Source of the DNA: Rhynochetos jubatus
Taxonomy: Eukaryota; Chordata; Aves; Eurypygiformes; Rhynochetidae
DNA length: 64,000 nt
Assembly (NCBI GenBank): GCA_027574665.1
Contig: CM050653.1
Coordinates: forward strand, 44,218,118 to 44,282,117
Reading direction: 5' to 3'
Within the stretch, counting starts at the first letter, position 1, and each line of letters opens with the position of its first letter. A program made the position numbers and the translations under genes. Below, piece after piece: positions 1-11,124 of this stretch. A model generated the notes under the pieces. That model did not search any database, was not told the DNA's origin, and worked only from the letters and a program-made list of their open reading frames with translations.

Positions 1-3000
1 ATGACTGTCTTTTCTTCAGTCGTAAATGACTGGCAGAAACATTTTTCTGCCAGGCACAAGTAAAGGTAATTCAGAGTGTGATACGTTACCTAAATGATAA
101 ACCATACCTTGATTTTCACAGGAAGAAGTATCTGGGTACCAGCTAGGCATATTTTGTATCCAGGGAGAAGGATATTTCTGGTTATGGGATATCAAGATCC
201 CTCCATCTTTTTTGTCCATGAATCATATTGTTTGAAGAGATGGTAGGCCTCTGGATCTATTTTCATCCTGTGTGTGGATATTCCCTTTTGGGCTCAGCAG
301 TTTGTGTGTGTGCGCAGCAAGCTTTTACTTCGACTGCCTGAAGGGTCTGTCTGTAGGGTGAAGGTGCCTGTCAGCCAAACCGCTGTGAGTCTGCCCACCT
401 GATTGGTCTGCGGCACTGACCACAGCTCTTAATGAAGTTGCAGGTGAAGCTGTGGATCACATCAGGTTTCCCTGGATACCTGGTGTAGTGCACTGGCCTC
501 CAAGGAGCCAGGCATGGTATGACTGTACATTAAGTAGATGGCCATATCCTGCCTTTACGCACAATAGACAAACCAAAGATGGCATTTAATAACCCATAAG
601 CATGTACATGCTGGAGGTAATGGCCAAGTCAGTGTGTTGTTGGGCAGCACAGCTGAGGAAGGGGACAAAGAGTTACTTGTGCATGAAGATGATGGGTTAT
701 ATACGTGTATGTATGCAGGGTTTTCATCAAACAGAAGATCTCCCTTCCAAACTCAAATCAACCTGCTATAGTTTCTGCCCAGGGTTATGATGGAAGTTAT
801 ACGTATCTGGCTAACAAAAATGCACATGTGCATGTGATCAGTCAGGAATTAATAAAGTGACCAGCCTCCACGTGAAAGTTGCAAAGAAATGAAGTTTGTA
901 ACTTCTGTGATGCTATTTTGTTACAGTTCTCTTGGAAAATTAGGTACATGAATGATCACTAATTATTTCCCAATGCTATAATTTTTTTCCTGACCTCCTT
1001 CCATCCTGCCTCCTTCTCAAAAAAGGTACTTTTCATAAAGTAAGCATTTCTGTGATTTAGCTCCCAAGGGAAAACCCATCTGTTTAATAAGCTTTATCAG
1101 AAACATTGTTCAGTTCTCCTTACTACTCAACCAAAGATGATTAGTTGACAAGTACATGAGATGATAAAAATTAGACTGTTTAGGGCATGAGCTATTTAAG
1201 AAACAGAGAGAGATGTAGGATGAGGGTTTAATTTTTTTTTCTTAATTTTAACATTAATGAGCATTTAATGTGACTGTATTATCTCTAAAGAGAGTAGGAA
1301 CATAATGAGATAGTAAATTGGCATGTCAAGAAGTTTCTGAAGCAGAGCAGTCTTTGTAACCAACTTGACTTCAGGCAAAATAGCCCAATTGCTGCCATCT
1401 GACAGTATATTATATATCAGCCAGTGATACAAAACACCTTAGGCCCTGGGAAACTGTACAGGGTAGATGCAGATGCAATCTTGAGCTAGAGGACAGGGAA
1501 AGAGGTGAGGGCCATATGATCATGTGTAGATCACGTGACTGGAGTAAATGTAACATTTCTAAGTCAATGTACAGCCCATTTCTGCCCCACCATTTACACT
1601 GTGGAGTTCAAAAGAAAAATCCTGATGATACCCGCCTGTAGGAGATTGTACCAGCCCACAGGACTGGAGCAGATAATAGAGAAAAGCCTGTGCGTAATTT
1701 TATTGAAAGTTTTCCTCGTAAAAAGGTTTTTAATCTTTCCTCACCTCCTCCAGAGAGGAATGTATGTTTCCATTTCTGAAGTCTGTAACAGCCTCTCTTA
1801 TGAAGGTCTAAGCAGAATTGTTAAAGTAAAAGGTCTCAAAAAGTCACTGTGTAGCTCACTAAAGAGAAAGAATTGATTTGATCAGTCTCTAAGCACTCAC
1901 ATAGAGCACTGACATTGCTAGTGACAATTCACTTTAGCTGATTAAAGAGATTAATTTTTAATGGGTAGAACACAAGCCTCTTTTTTTTTTTCTTCAAATT
2001 AGTCAGGACAGGGAGTGGGGGCACATATGTGCAAGGCAGAACTTGTTGCTATAACAGGGGCCATTAACAGCCTTGACCAGGGTAGAGATGATCTAGACAG
2101 AACAGGCTTAACTGCTGAGTTTGGGTTTAAACAGAGCCCTGGATAGTAGGCAGGGCTGTGTGTGGGGGTCCCAACTGAGGCCACTCAGGGCAATCACAGC
2201 CTGCAGGACATTTCAGGGTCCTGACACAAGGAGGCGCTTTGCTTTAAATTGGTGTTAATGCCTGGGAGTTCTCTGGTTTGTGTTGCAGAAAGTTCTAGTT
2301 AGATGGTTCTTCCCTTCTGTGACTGCTGCAAGTGTGGGAATGTTCGGTGGCCAGTTATAGTTCCTTGTGGTTTTGCTCCAGTTCTCTTCAAAGCCAGAGT
2401 GTGGTGGAGCTAGCAATGTGAATTCAGGTAAGAGTAATACTCCTGTTACTATTTTAAGGGTAGCACTTGCCAGCAAAAATCTGTCTGTCCGTAGGAACAG
2501 AGGAGTCAAGTCTGGATGGGACCTCATGGAACAGCTCTGCTCTGTTAATTCCTTATCTGGCACAAGAAAACTATCTGAAATGAACATGGGAGAGTTTGTG
2601 TTTGACTGTACAAGTAGATGTTTCCAAACCTCATCCAGAACTTTCTCCTTGCTGAATAGCAAGGGCACTGAAGCAACACATATAAATATCAGTGAGCACA
2701 ATGTAGTCAAGCTGAAAAAGTCATTCTTCTATAAGTCGATAGTGTAATATCCAGGATTTAGCACGTGCAGATGCAGTATTAAAGTTCAACAGAAATAGTT
2801 CCAGTGACCTTGAAAATGGGCCCTTCTCTGGTAAAGATATAAGCTGTGCTGTCTGAAATGACCTGCAGAGTCAGCAAATGTGTGGTAGCTGGTGAATACA
2901 GCTTTTAGCTTTATAATGTACTTAGAAATCTAATCAATAAGCCTGACTTTGGGAAATACAACCTTTTTCTCTTCCTATGTGATTTATATTCCCTTTCAAA

Positions 3001-3790
3001 TCAGTTAAAAGGTACCTTTCCTATTTTCCAAACCACTGAATGGTAGGTACAAGGCAACTAATTCCTTGTTGTTATTATTCTAATGGCGAAAACTTTTGGA
3101 TAAACATTTTCAGTATAGGTACATCTGTGCTAATAAAACACTTCCAAGGTTTCCCCTGGGGCTTGGTTTAAGATGCTGTTGGGCATGGGGAGGGAAATCC
3201 CAACACGATTAGATCTTGTTAGGAGTCTGTATGCAAACAAAGACTGAGGATAAAATGCATACTAGTTGCTCACTTCTTTAATGCTGGAATAGTTGAAAAC
3301 AGACGTGGGCAACTTGAGGTTGCATGAGGTCTCTTAAAAGCAATGAGAGTTTCTTGATAATTGTTTGTAGCTAGTGCACTGATGGTTAATGTGCCTTGTG
3401 TTTGTTCCTCGTGATGCTTTAGCAAGTCAGCTCAGGTGCTATGCAGCTTTGTAGGGATTCCTAGCCAGGAGCTGCACACAATTGCAGCCTTATAAGGGAC
3501 TTGGAAAGCTTTAGATTTGGAAAGCTTTCAAGCCATTCCAAAGCTTTCTATTAATGATTGCAATGGCACTGTAACCCTGTAGGCAAATAGGCTGTTGCAT
3601 GACCCCATTGTGGGCTGATTACTACCATTCCTACTGTGTTAATTGCTGAAAAGACCCCTGATGTTTTAATGGGATTCCTTGCAGTGTGAAGTGCTAGTTA
3701 GCTGAAGAAAGGGGGCAGACGTGTAGTCAGATCCAACATCTTCAGGCATAGGATAAGGAAATATAGGGTTAATGTGTGTTCTTCTTACTA
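1..3790. other. Unique non-coding sequence, no gene recognised
   Basis: A+T-rich single-copy-looking DNA. Open frames are short and match no family I know. The longest is about 150 codons on the minus strand near 2255-2710. A TCACGTGAC E-box core is at 1531-1539. A 46-bp pseudo-exon-like span (2383-2428) ends in a good GTAAGA donor but is too short to judge. The part from about 2000 to 2400 is somewhat richer in G+C than its surroundings. I see no promoter-like CpG cluster. Confidence 0.6.
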
Positions 3791-3795
3791 CTGTT
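3791..3795. repeat. Left 5-bp target-site duplication (CTGTT)
   Basis: CTGTT lies directly before the first base of the LTR and is repeated exactly at 4922-4926. A 5-bp duplication fits an ERVL-type integration. Confidence 0.88.
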
Positions 3796-4067
3796 TGTGT
3801 GGCAAGGGTTTGGTAACAGGGGGCCTATAGGGGTGGCTTCTCTAGTAAGATGCCAGAAGCTTCCCCTGTGTCTGATAGACCCAATGCCAGTCAGATCCAA
3901 GACGGACCCGCTGCTGGCAAAGGCTGAGCCCGTCAGCGATGGTGGTAGTTCCTCTGGGGTAACATGTTTAAGAAGGTGAAAAACCCCACCAGCTCAGCAG
4001 CAGAAGCAGACAGAAGAGAGTAGTGAGATTATGTGAGAGGAACAGCCCTGCCGACACCCAGGTCAGT

Positions 4068-4096
4068 GGAGAAGGAGGGGGAGGAGGAGGAGGAGG
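4068..4096 (+). repeat. (GGA)n-rich microsatellite inside the LTR
   Basis: A purine-only run of GGA and GGGA units in the 5' third of the LTR. It creates Gly/Glu-rich artefact reading frames on the plus strand and Pro-rich ones on the minus strand. Confidence 0.85.
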
Positions 4097-4274
4097 TACT
4101 CCCAGCACAGGAGCAGAGATTTCATGGCACCCCGTGGCACCGACCATGGTGAGGCTGGCTGTGCCCCTGCAGCCATGGAGGGTCACGGGGAGCAGAGACC
4201 CACCTGCAGCCTGGGGAGGACCCCACGCCTGAGCAGGGGGATGCCCAAAGGTAGCTGTGACCCCATGGGCAGCC

Positions 4275-4515
4275 CAGGCTGGAACAGGCTCCTGGCAGGA
4301 CCTGTGGCCCCATGCAAAGAGTAGCCCAGGCTGGAGCAGGTTTGTTGGCAGGACTTGGGACCCAGGCTGGAGCAGGCTGCTCCTGAAGGACTGTAGCCCG
4401 TGGGAGGGACCCATGCTGGAGCAGTTTGTGAAGAACTGCAGCCCCTGGGAAGGACTAGCTCCTCCAACAACTTCTCCAAAATGAGTCCTGTGGGAGGGAC
4501 CCCATGCTGGAGCAG
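4275..4515 (+). repeat. Irregular internal repeats, core 'gctggagcag', in the LTR
   Basis: Five copies of a 10-14 bp phrase of the form ca(g/t)gctgga(g/a)cag occur at about 4275, 4327, 4363, 4412 and 4503. Related text ('tggcaggac', 'ccgtgggaggga') lies between them. The spacing is uneven, about 35-90 bp, so this is an internally repetitive LTR U3-like segment and not a simple satellite. Confidence 0.75.
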
Positions 4516-4921
4516 GGGCAGAGTGTGAGGACCCCTCCCTCTGAGGAGGAAGGAGCAGCAGAGACAATGTGTGATGGACTGACCACAACTCCCATTCCCA
4601 GTCCCCCCTGTGCTGCTGGAGGGGAGGAGATAGAGAAATGGGGTGCAAAGCCGAGCCTGGGAAGAAGGGAGGGATGGGGGGAAGCTGCTTTAAGATTTAG
4701 TTTTTATTTCTCATTATCCTACTCTGACTAGATTGGTAATGATTTAATTTTCCCCAAGTCAAATCTGCTTTTGCCCAGGACCACAATTGGTGAGTAACCC
4801 CTCCCTGTCCTTATCTTGACCCACAAGGCTTTTATTTTTCTTTCCCCTGCCCAGGTGAGGAGGCGAGAGCTGAAGCAGCTTTGGTGGGCACCAGGCATCC
4901 AATCAGGGTCAACCCACCACA

Positions 4922-4926
4922 CTGTT
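4922..4926. repeat. Right 5-bp target-site duplication (CTGTT)
   Basis: Exact copy of 3791-3795, directly after the terminal CA of the LTR. Confidence 0.88.
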
Positions 4927-5984
4927 GTGGAAGGGTGACTCCTGAGAGGACGAAGAGGGAAAACAATAAATACAGGGCTTGGGGTAGTGGTGGGAGTTCC
5001 TGGGTGCTGTTGCAGTTCTTAATGACTCCTTCCCCTTCCCATGAGCTGTCTGGCACTGGGCCAGTGCATGTTGGTCATTAACACTTCACCTTAAGAAAAC
5101 TTCTGATCAAGACAATATGTTATTTCATTTTGTTTGGGTGTTGCTTGATAATTTTAACCTTACAAAACCAACCAAACAAAAACCAAAAAACGCAAACCCA
5201 CAAAAACCCAAAACATTTACTTGAGACCAAAACTTTAAGGTGTGAAGTTGAAATGTTTTGTGTGGGAGAGCTTCATAAAAGTCTCAGTTCTTCCATGGTC
5301 TCTTTTTCCTTCTCCTTTGGAAAGTACTGTAAAATGAGTGCAGTCAATTAACTGGACCTATAGCTGTACATTCTGCTGGCTTTTCTGGATTTTTTTAACC
5401 TGAATTTACTTTTTGGTGACCATTTATTTTTTTTTTATCAGTATATAAATTAATGTACATACAGATTATTAGACTCTGGCTTATTAAAGTGATAAAATCA
5501 GTGTTTGTATGTATTTTAAACACAAATGCTTCTTGGATGCTTTTTCTGCCTTTCCCTTTAAGCAAAAGAGATTAATAGTATCATACTTTTTTTTTTCCTT
5601 AATAGACCACAAGGGATTTTCTATTTATTAATGTAAACATCTAGAAAACACTTCAGAAATTCTTTAAGTTAATTCCCTTAACAAAGTTCATATTTTAAGC
5701 CCAGGCTACATACTATGAAACAATTTCTGGGTGAGTTTAGCCGTATCAGTTTGTTATCTTTTGAGTACTCATTGGTAATGTCTTAGTGGTAACTGGGTAA
5801 CAATGATCTTGGAAGTTCTGTAGTCTTGATACCGATTCATAAACTTTCTGGAACAAATACTGCACACTGTGGCAATGTCTGGAGTCACTGGATTTGTGCT
5901 GGTGTAGCAGGCAGCTGGGACTTGTTTGCAGCCTGCGATATTAGAGGTCAAATCAGTAGTAGACTTCATTATGGATCAAATGGT
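4927..5984. other. Unique non-coding sequence between LTR and CR1 scrap
   Basis: A+T-rich DNA with short T runs near 5429 and 5588 and an A/C-only tract listed separately. No reading frame longer than about 75 codons and nothing recognisable. Confidence 0.6.
5163..5214 (+). repeat. A/C-only low-complexity tract
   Basis: About 52 bp made almost entirely of A and C (CAAAACC, CCAAAAAACG, CAAAAACCC). The complementary strand is T/G-only. Similar tracts occur at 23363 and 54428. Confidence 0.75.
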
Positions 5985-6048
5985 AGAATCATAGAATGCT
6001 TTTTGAGTTGAAAGCGACCTTAAAGATCATCTAGTTCCAACCCCCTAG
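5985..6048 (-). mobile_element. CR1 LINE, 3'-terminal fragment
   Basis: On the plus strand the text runs from 'agaatcatagaatg' through 'gaccttaaagatcatctag' to 'ttccaacccc'. This is the reverse complement of the conserved 3' end of avian CR1. Only about 64 bp of the element is present, consistent with extreme 5' truncation, which is typical of CR1. Confidence 0.88.
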
Positions 6049-7816
6049 TAAGACGTTTCTTAACTATTTTGCATATCATTTTGTTAGTGTGTAGCTTGAA
6101 AGCTTCCAGATAGCATGGATCTGGAGATGGAGGTTAAACTACAAAGTCCCAGCTTTATCATGCAAAGCATTCACTCTGCCTCTGCCTGCTCACCTCAGAC
6201 TAGGGATACTAAACACTGTGTATTTACATCTGAAGCTCTGGAGTGGCTGTCAGCTTATAACAGTAGTGTTTGCAAGCCATTTGAAGTATTCAAACTTGTT
6301 TGCTTTTATTTTTCTGTGGCTGTTGTCAGCCGTATTGAAATAGTAATTTTTCCTGGAGTGGAGGACTGTATTTTCTCCTGTTCATGTCAGTGTTCTGAGG
6401 GCAGCGACTCTTGCAGTGTAACTCATATCTGCTCCATGCTTCTCAAGAGTAACACCATTCTGGTGAGCCACAGTAATGGTTGTTCCCCTTCAGGATCTAG
6501 GGAGAGTGGAGTAATGCAGCAACCTGTGTTCTGACTTGTCTTTTTGATTAATTTCTGCGTAGATCAAAGGGCTTTTGTTAAAGACTGTCAGTTCAGTGCA
6601 TTTAATAAAAGGCCAGTTGTAAACCCACATCCATGTGCACAGGATGATTTGCTGGTGTGTTGCCACCTCTTAGTTACTGAGGGCAGGACCTGGTGAGAGT
6701 CTGCCAGATGTGCTGCGGAAGTTTGCAGGTGTTTCATCCCAAGGATGGGAGAAATCTAATACACAACTCCATGTGTAAGTGCTGTTAATATTGTCAGAAA
6801 AACTTAATACCTACAGAAGCCTTTAAAGAGCTGTATTCTACAGGATTTCTTTTTTTTTTTTAAGGACTTGGTACATGGATGGATGGACCCCAGGTCTAGT
6901 AATGGAAGGCAGAACCTTTCAGAATTAGGTCATTGCTTGGGGGACTTGGTTATGCAGTTAGTTATTACCAAGTGTAAGCTTTACTGCTGTGGAGGGATTT
7001 TCTTCACAATTCTTCAGAAATAAGCTCCTTTGATACTATGTGGCTTTGTACTCAAATTCCAGTTATTCATGTTTGAAAATTGTGTTCAGTGGCACATGTG
7101 AAATAAATCTGTCTCAGGAGATAATCATTCCCATCACCTAATATTAGAGAAATTGTAGTTACTGGGATCTGGAAGGCAGAAGGGGAAATGAACTTTAAAT
7201 GTAGGTGGTGTTATAATTTACAAGGGAGCTCTGGCAAGTTATTGTTTTTAAGGAAAACCAAATCTGCATTTGGATCATGTTTCTTGTGCATGCTGAAATG
7301 TCACAGCCAAGTGGTGACCATGTCTCATTTCATCGTAGTCTGACAAGACTGAAATAGAAACAAAGAAATGTAGCTACATTAAAATCAATATTTAAAGCAA
7401 ATCTGATGCACATGGCTAACACTTTACAAAGCATGTACTTATTTCTTCATAAAAATACTGTTGAATTCTTACATACTACTTTTCTGTCAGTAGCTCTCGG
7501 TAATTTGTAAAGGAGGCAAATATAACTCTTACAAATGGAGATCCCAAGGTGAGGGGAGGCAAAAGTGGTTTCCTGGATGCCACTGAGGAGAGCAGTATCT
7601 AGTGTGCTAATAGGATCTAAATCTCTCAAATCCATGTGAAGTGCTTTTGTGCTGTAATTTTAATAATGAGATCTTAAAAATATGTATTCCATTTATTTTA
7701 AGGAAAAAAAATAAAAGGAATATTCTTAGAGCTAATTAGTACTTGTTACCTTATCTTGAAACCTGGATTTTCAGTAGATGTCGACTTAACTGTTATTTTA
7801 CAATATTAAGTGCTGT
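6049..7816. other. Unique non-coding sequence
   Basis: Nothing recognised. A 139-codon open frame at 6115-6534 (plus) is Cys/Ser-rich with no known motif and was judged a chance ORF. A T run lies at about 6848-6860. Confidence 0.55.
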
Positions 7817-7821
7817 AACTG
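7817..7821. repeat. Left 5-bp target-site duplication (AACTG)
   Basis: AACTG abuts the LTR and is repeated exactly at 8399-8403. Confidence 0.9.
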
Positions 7822-8071
7822 TGTTCTGGTTTAACCTCAGCTGGCAACGAAGCACCACACAACCACATAGTAAGAGTGAGAAAACTCATGTGTTGGGATA
7901 AAAACAGTGTAATAGGTAAAGCAAAGGCTGCTGCAATCAAGCAAAGCAAAAGAAGGAATCCATTCACCACTTTCCATTGACAGGCCAATTGTTCAGCCAT
8001 CTCCAGGAAAGCTGAGCTCCATCACATGCAACAGCTACTTGGGAAGAAAAACACCTCACTCCAAATACGCA

Positions 8072-8092
8072 CCCCCCCCCCCCCCCCCCCCC
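8072..8092 (+). repeat. Poly-C run, 21 C (poly-G on the LTR sense strand)
   Basis: An uninterrupted run of 21 C inside the ERVL-type LTR, downstream of its TATA-like box in the LTR's own orientation. The family normally has a shorter G run here, so this looks like an expansion. Length is prone to sequencing error. Confidence 0.9.
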
Positions 8093-8115
8093 ACCATTCC
8101 TCCTTCTTCCCCCAG

Positions 8116-8139
8116 CTTTATGTGTTGACCATGACATCA
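8116..8139 (-). promoter_or_regulatory. Relic LTR promoter: TATA-like box and CRE-like site
   Basis: On the minus strand CATAAAG (8116-8122) sits just downstream of TGATGTCA (8132-8139), the arrangement expected of the U3 promoter of this LTR. Whether it is still active cannot be told from sequence. Confidence 0.45.
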
Positions 8140-8398
8140 TATGGTATGGAGTACCACTTTGGTCAGTTGGGGTCAGCTGTCTGGGCTGTGTCCCCTCCCA
8201 ACTTCTTGTGCACCCCCAGCCCACTCACTGCTGGAGTAGTGTGAGTGGTAGAAAAGGTCTTGACTCTGTGTCAGCACTGCTCAGCAGTAATGGAAACATC
8301 CCTGTGTTATCAACACTGCTTTCAGCACAAATCCAAAACACAGCCCCATACCAGCTGCTGTGAAGAAAATTAACTCTATCCCAGCCAAACCCAGCACA

Positions 8399-8403
8399 AA
8401 CTG
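8399..8403. repeat. Right 5-bp target-site duplication (AACTG)
   Basis: Exact copy of 7817-7821. Confidence 0.9.
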
Positions 8404-10966
8404 ATTGCCTGTCTTATAGAACATAAGCATTCATTTATCTTGATTGAAGTCAAACATCTTGATTTGTGCAAAACAGGTTTATCATGAACCCTGGACTAAT
8501 TATCTATCTTTTCTTGTTTGAAAGGTTGAGAAAATAATTACATTATAGGAAAAGTATTACTTTGTTAAAATTTTTTTTATTTGCTGTAAAGAGCATGCTT
8601 TCTTATCAGATCAACAGGATAATTTAAGAAATCTAGCCTAACCTTTTTATCTTTAAAGAGTCTTTGCTGGCTTAATAGTGTTTGTCATGGTTTTCCTGAC
8701 ACTCATGAATTCCAGGGTCTTACATTTTTAACGGACACATGAAGGTTATAAGATTATGTTTCAAGCAGGGAATTTAGCAACTAAATTGTTTCCAAGTTCT
8801 GCGCACAGATCTTAACCAGTGAGTGCATAAACTAATATAAAGTAAAAATTTTAAAATAGCCTTTGCTCTTAGATACTTATTGGTAGTTATAATTTGTGTA
8901 GGTAAATAATTTTGCTGACTGCTATTGAATGCTTGCAAGCTTATGGAATTCTTCTGCAGAACTAAAGTGGCAACAGAAGAATGTAGTAGTAGACTAGTCA
9001 TCTACTAGTTTTAGACCTGAAACTTATCTTTATGACTTAATCTAAAAGTGCCAGGGTGTTGCTTTTGATGGAGCCAGGAAATCACCTTTGGTCCAAAGCT
9101 AGAGTAAGGATGAGAGCCTGAGTCTCGCCTGAGTTCCCAGTATAGCTCTTAGCATAGTAGTCCCATCATATTTGGTACCCCATATTTACAATATGAAGAG
9201 CCTGATGTGAAGCTGGCCGTAAATCAGGAAGAGTGGCTGCGTCCAACCTCTTTGGATCATGCCAATAGTATACAGTGTTATAAGGAAGGGGATCTTAAAT
9301 GCTGTTCAGGTTTGATGTTTGACTGCTATATCAGCTTTGGGAGCAAACACTGGTTTGATTCCTTTGGCTGTTGGATAGGTCCTTTATACAAGGAAACCCT
9401 GTAGAGTATATGGTGTGAGAAGTAGATGTTAAGGGGTAGAGATGTGTTCTCACAGATGTTTGTTTTCTTTTTAAACAAAAGAATGGGAAACATCAGCAGA
9501 GAAAGGGTGCATAAATAAGGATTTACTTCCTTGACCATGTGGGCTGTGATACGATGATATGTCTCCATTTGATACCCTAGCATGGAGACACTGAGGCACT
9601 CGGCACTCCTCCTTGGCATGACTATCCATTTGCAGTGAGTGCTGAAGTCCTCTGTGCTCCATTACAAATATGGTTATTAGGTCATGAAAAATACTGTCCT
9701 GCTTGTAATTAATTTACTGTCATTCATCAGGCTTGAAACTTTTATGGCACAGAACAGTAGTTGGCCACAACATTACTGAAACTTATGTGAGCAGACGATC
9801 TGGCCCAGTGCCCCAAGCTGCCTGTGAATAAAAAAATAGATTAATATTGTCAGGACCCTTCCTTCTGTGTGCTATTCAATAGAAATATTTTGGCCTCTGT
9901 TATCAGTCAGCCAATCTGCCAAATACTTGATTTTTAGCATAGTGTCATTAGAGTGTATATATGAGGTTTTATTGTTACTCTAATTCTTCCAAAACGGTAC
10001 ATGTTATTCCACACAGGAAAAGAGGTTTCAGTCTTCAGTATACTAATGTTTTGTCAGTGAAAGATCAGAAACTACTGATGTGAGCAAGCAAGACCTCAAG
10101 TACAGGAGAAAGTAACCTGTGTTTTGTTGAGCGTGTTATTTGTTCCAGCAGGCCACACAATACTTGGTTTTCATTTCCATGCATTGCTTTGTCTTAGATA
10201 ACTAATCTCACCGTTTTGCTTTCAGTAACTGAAATTCTGAGAACCTTATTTGCAAAGCTCTGGCTTTGCTGCTTTGGCGATTGTTTCCTCCAGGTCAGTG
10301 TCCCTTATTTGTGGTAGCGAGAGTACTTCGGTTAACAGGTCTGAATTCATCTGTTTGTTCTCTGCATCAGTCCAACCTTGTTGCTGAATTTCCTATCTGT
10401 TGGGCTTGTGATCCTACCAGGCAATAAAAACACCCCTCTCACCATGCTAGTTACTCAGCAGCTTCTCTCTGTCAGTTCAGTTACTCTGGTTAGGGCTTCA
10501 GTTACATCTATCATATCCCTGCAGTAGTTGAGAAGCAGCAAGGGAAAGAACAGCTTCCTCCTGCCACTGTCACCGGTGGCTTTGGCACTGATCCCTCAAA
10601 GACTTGCTCGTCTGCTGCTTCGCTGTCAGGTTTCACTGCATAATATGAGATTTTTAGAGACACTTAAGTAGTCAAGAGTAGCAGGCAGCAAGAATAATGG
10701 GTGTAGAGGGTTAATGCATGCAGGAAAAATAGGAAAACTGATTACGTGACCTCAGAAGAAGGTGGGGAAGTTGTGAATGACATTTAGAATGAGAAAGGAG
10801 ATAGTGAAGCATTAGTCAAAGGGATGGCTATAGTTTAAATACATTGGGTAGTTGGGTGAGCTTGGTAAATATAAGAATCTCTCCTTGAATTAAAACATCC
10901 TTGCTAAAACACTGATTAGACAGGATGATTTAATTCTGGATGAGGAACAGCTCCTGGCTTTAAAAC

Positions 10967-10967
<1 letters not shown>
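8404..10967. other. Unique non-coding sequence
   Basis: A+T-rich DNA. Reading frames are under 100 codons and unrecognised. No repeat family identified. Confidence 0.55.

Positions 10968-10997
<30 letters not shown>
10968..10997 (+). repeat. Poly-C run, 30 C
   Basis: Thirty consecutive C, the longest homopolymer in the window. It follows 'ttaaaaca' and is followed by a C-rich shoulder (gcaacctccacc). No transposon was recognised around it, unlike the 21-C run at 8072. Confidence 0.93.
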
Positions 10998-10998
<1 letters not shown>

Positions 10999-11124
10999 CA
11001 ACCTCCACCTTACTTCCCCCGTACTACAGTAGGCACATGATCTCTTTTATCTTACACAGTGTGTATTCATGCAAATTGGACATGTTTATTTTGTGTAAAC
11101 CCAGAGGACAGAGCTAGGTCTGCA

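Larger units (their letters stand above)
3796..4921 (+). mobile_element. Solo LTR of an avian endogenous retrovirus (probably ERVL-like), 1126 bp
   Basis: The element starts TGTGTGGCAAGG and ends AACCCACCACA, so it has the TG...CA ends expected of an LTR with short imperfect inverted termini. It is flanked by a perfect 5-bp duplication. I recognise the sequence as a widespread avian LTR family, from its G+C-rich middle of repeated 'gctggagcag' phrases to its 3' part with 'tttatttctcattatcctactctg' type text and the terminal 'gggtcaaccc'. No gag, pol or env sequence is present on either side, so this is a solo LTR left by recombination between two LTRs. The position where the family usually has a poly(A) signal, about 4736-4744, reads TAATGATTT, so the signal looks decayed. 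The internal ORFs are compositional. The exact family name was not checked. Confidence 0.9.
7822..8398 (-). mobile_element. Solo LTR of the abundant avian ERVL-type family, 577 bp
   Basis: Read on the minus strand the element starts TGTGCTGGGTTTGGCTGG, continues GATAGAGTTAATTTTCTTC, and ends GAGGTTAAACCAGAACA. This is the text of the very common avian ERVL solo LTR. The ends are TG...CA, extended as an imperfect inverted repeat (TGTGCTGG / CCAGAACA). The flanks carry a perfect AACTG duplication. No internal retroviral sequence adjoins it. A TATA-like CATAAAG lies at 8116-8122 and a CRE-like TGATGTCA at 8132-8139. The place where the family usually reads ATTAAA reads ATTACA (7909-7914), so the poly(A) signal appears mutated. 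Confidence 0.93.

Noticed and set aside
2255-2710. 151-codon minus-strand frame, with a 126-codon plus-strand frame over it
   Set aside because: No recognisable motif. Two opposing frames of similar quality argue for chance.
3968-4648. 226-codon minus-strand open frame, the longest in the window
   Set aside because: It lies entirely inside the plus-strand LTR and is Pro/Ser/Gly-rich because of the LTR's G+C-rich repeats. No domain is visible.
5632-5641. TGTAAACATC here and at 33666-33675, resembling the miR-30 5' end
   Set aside because: Only the first ten bases match and no precursor stem is visible at either place.
6115-6534. 139-codon plus-strand frame, Cys/Ser-rich
   Set aside because: No family recognised, no regular cysteine spacing, and no splice or promoter context.
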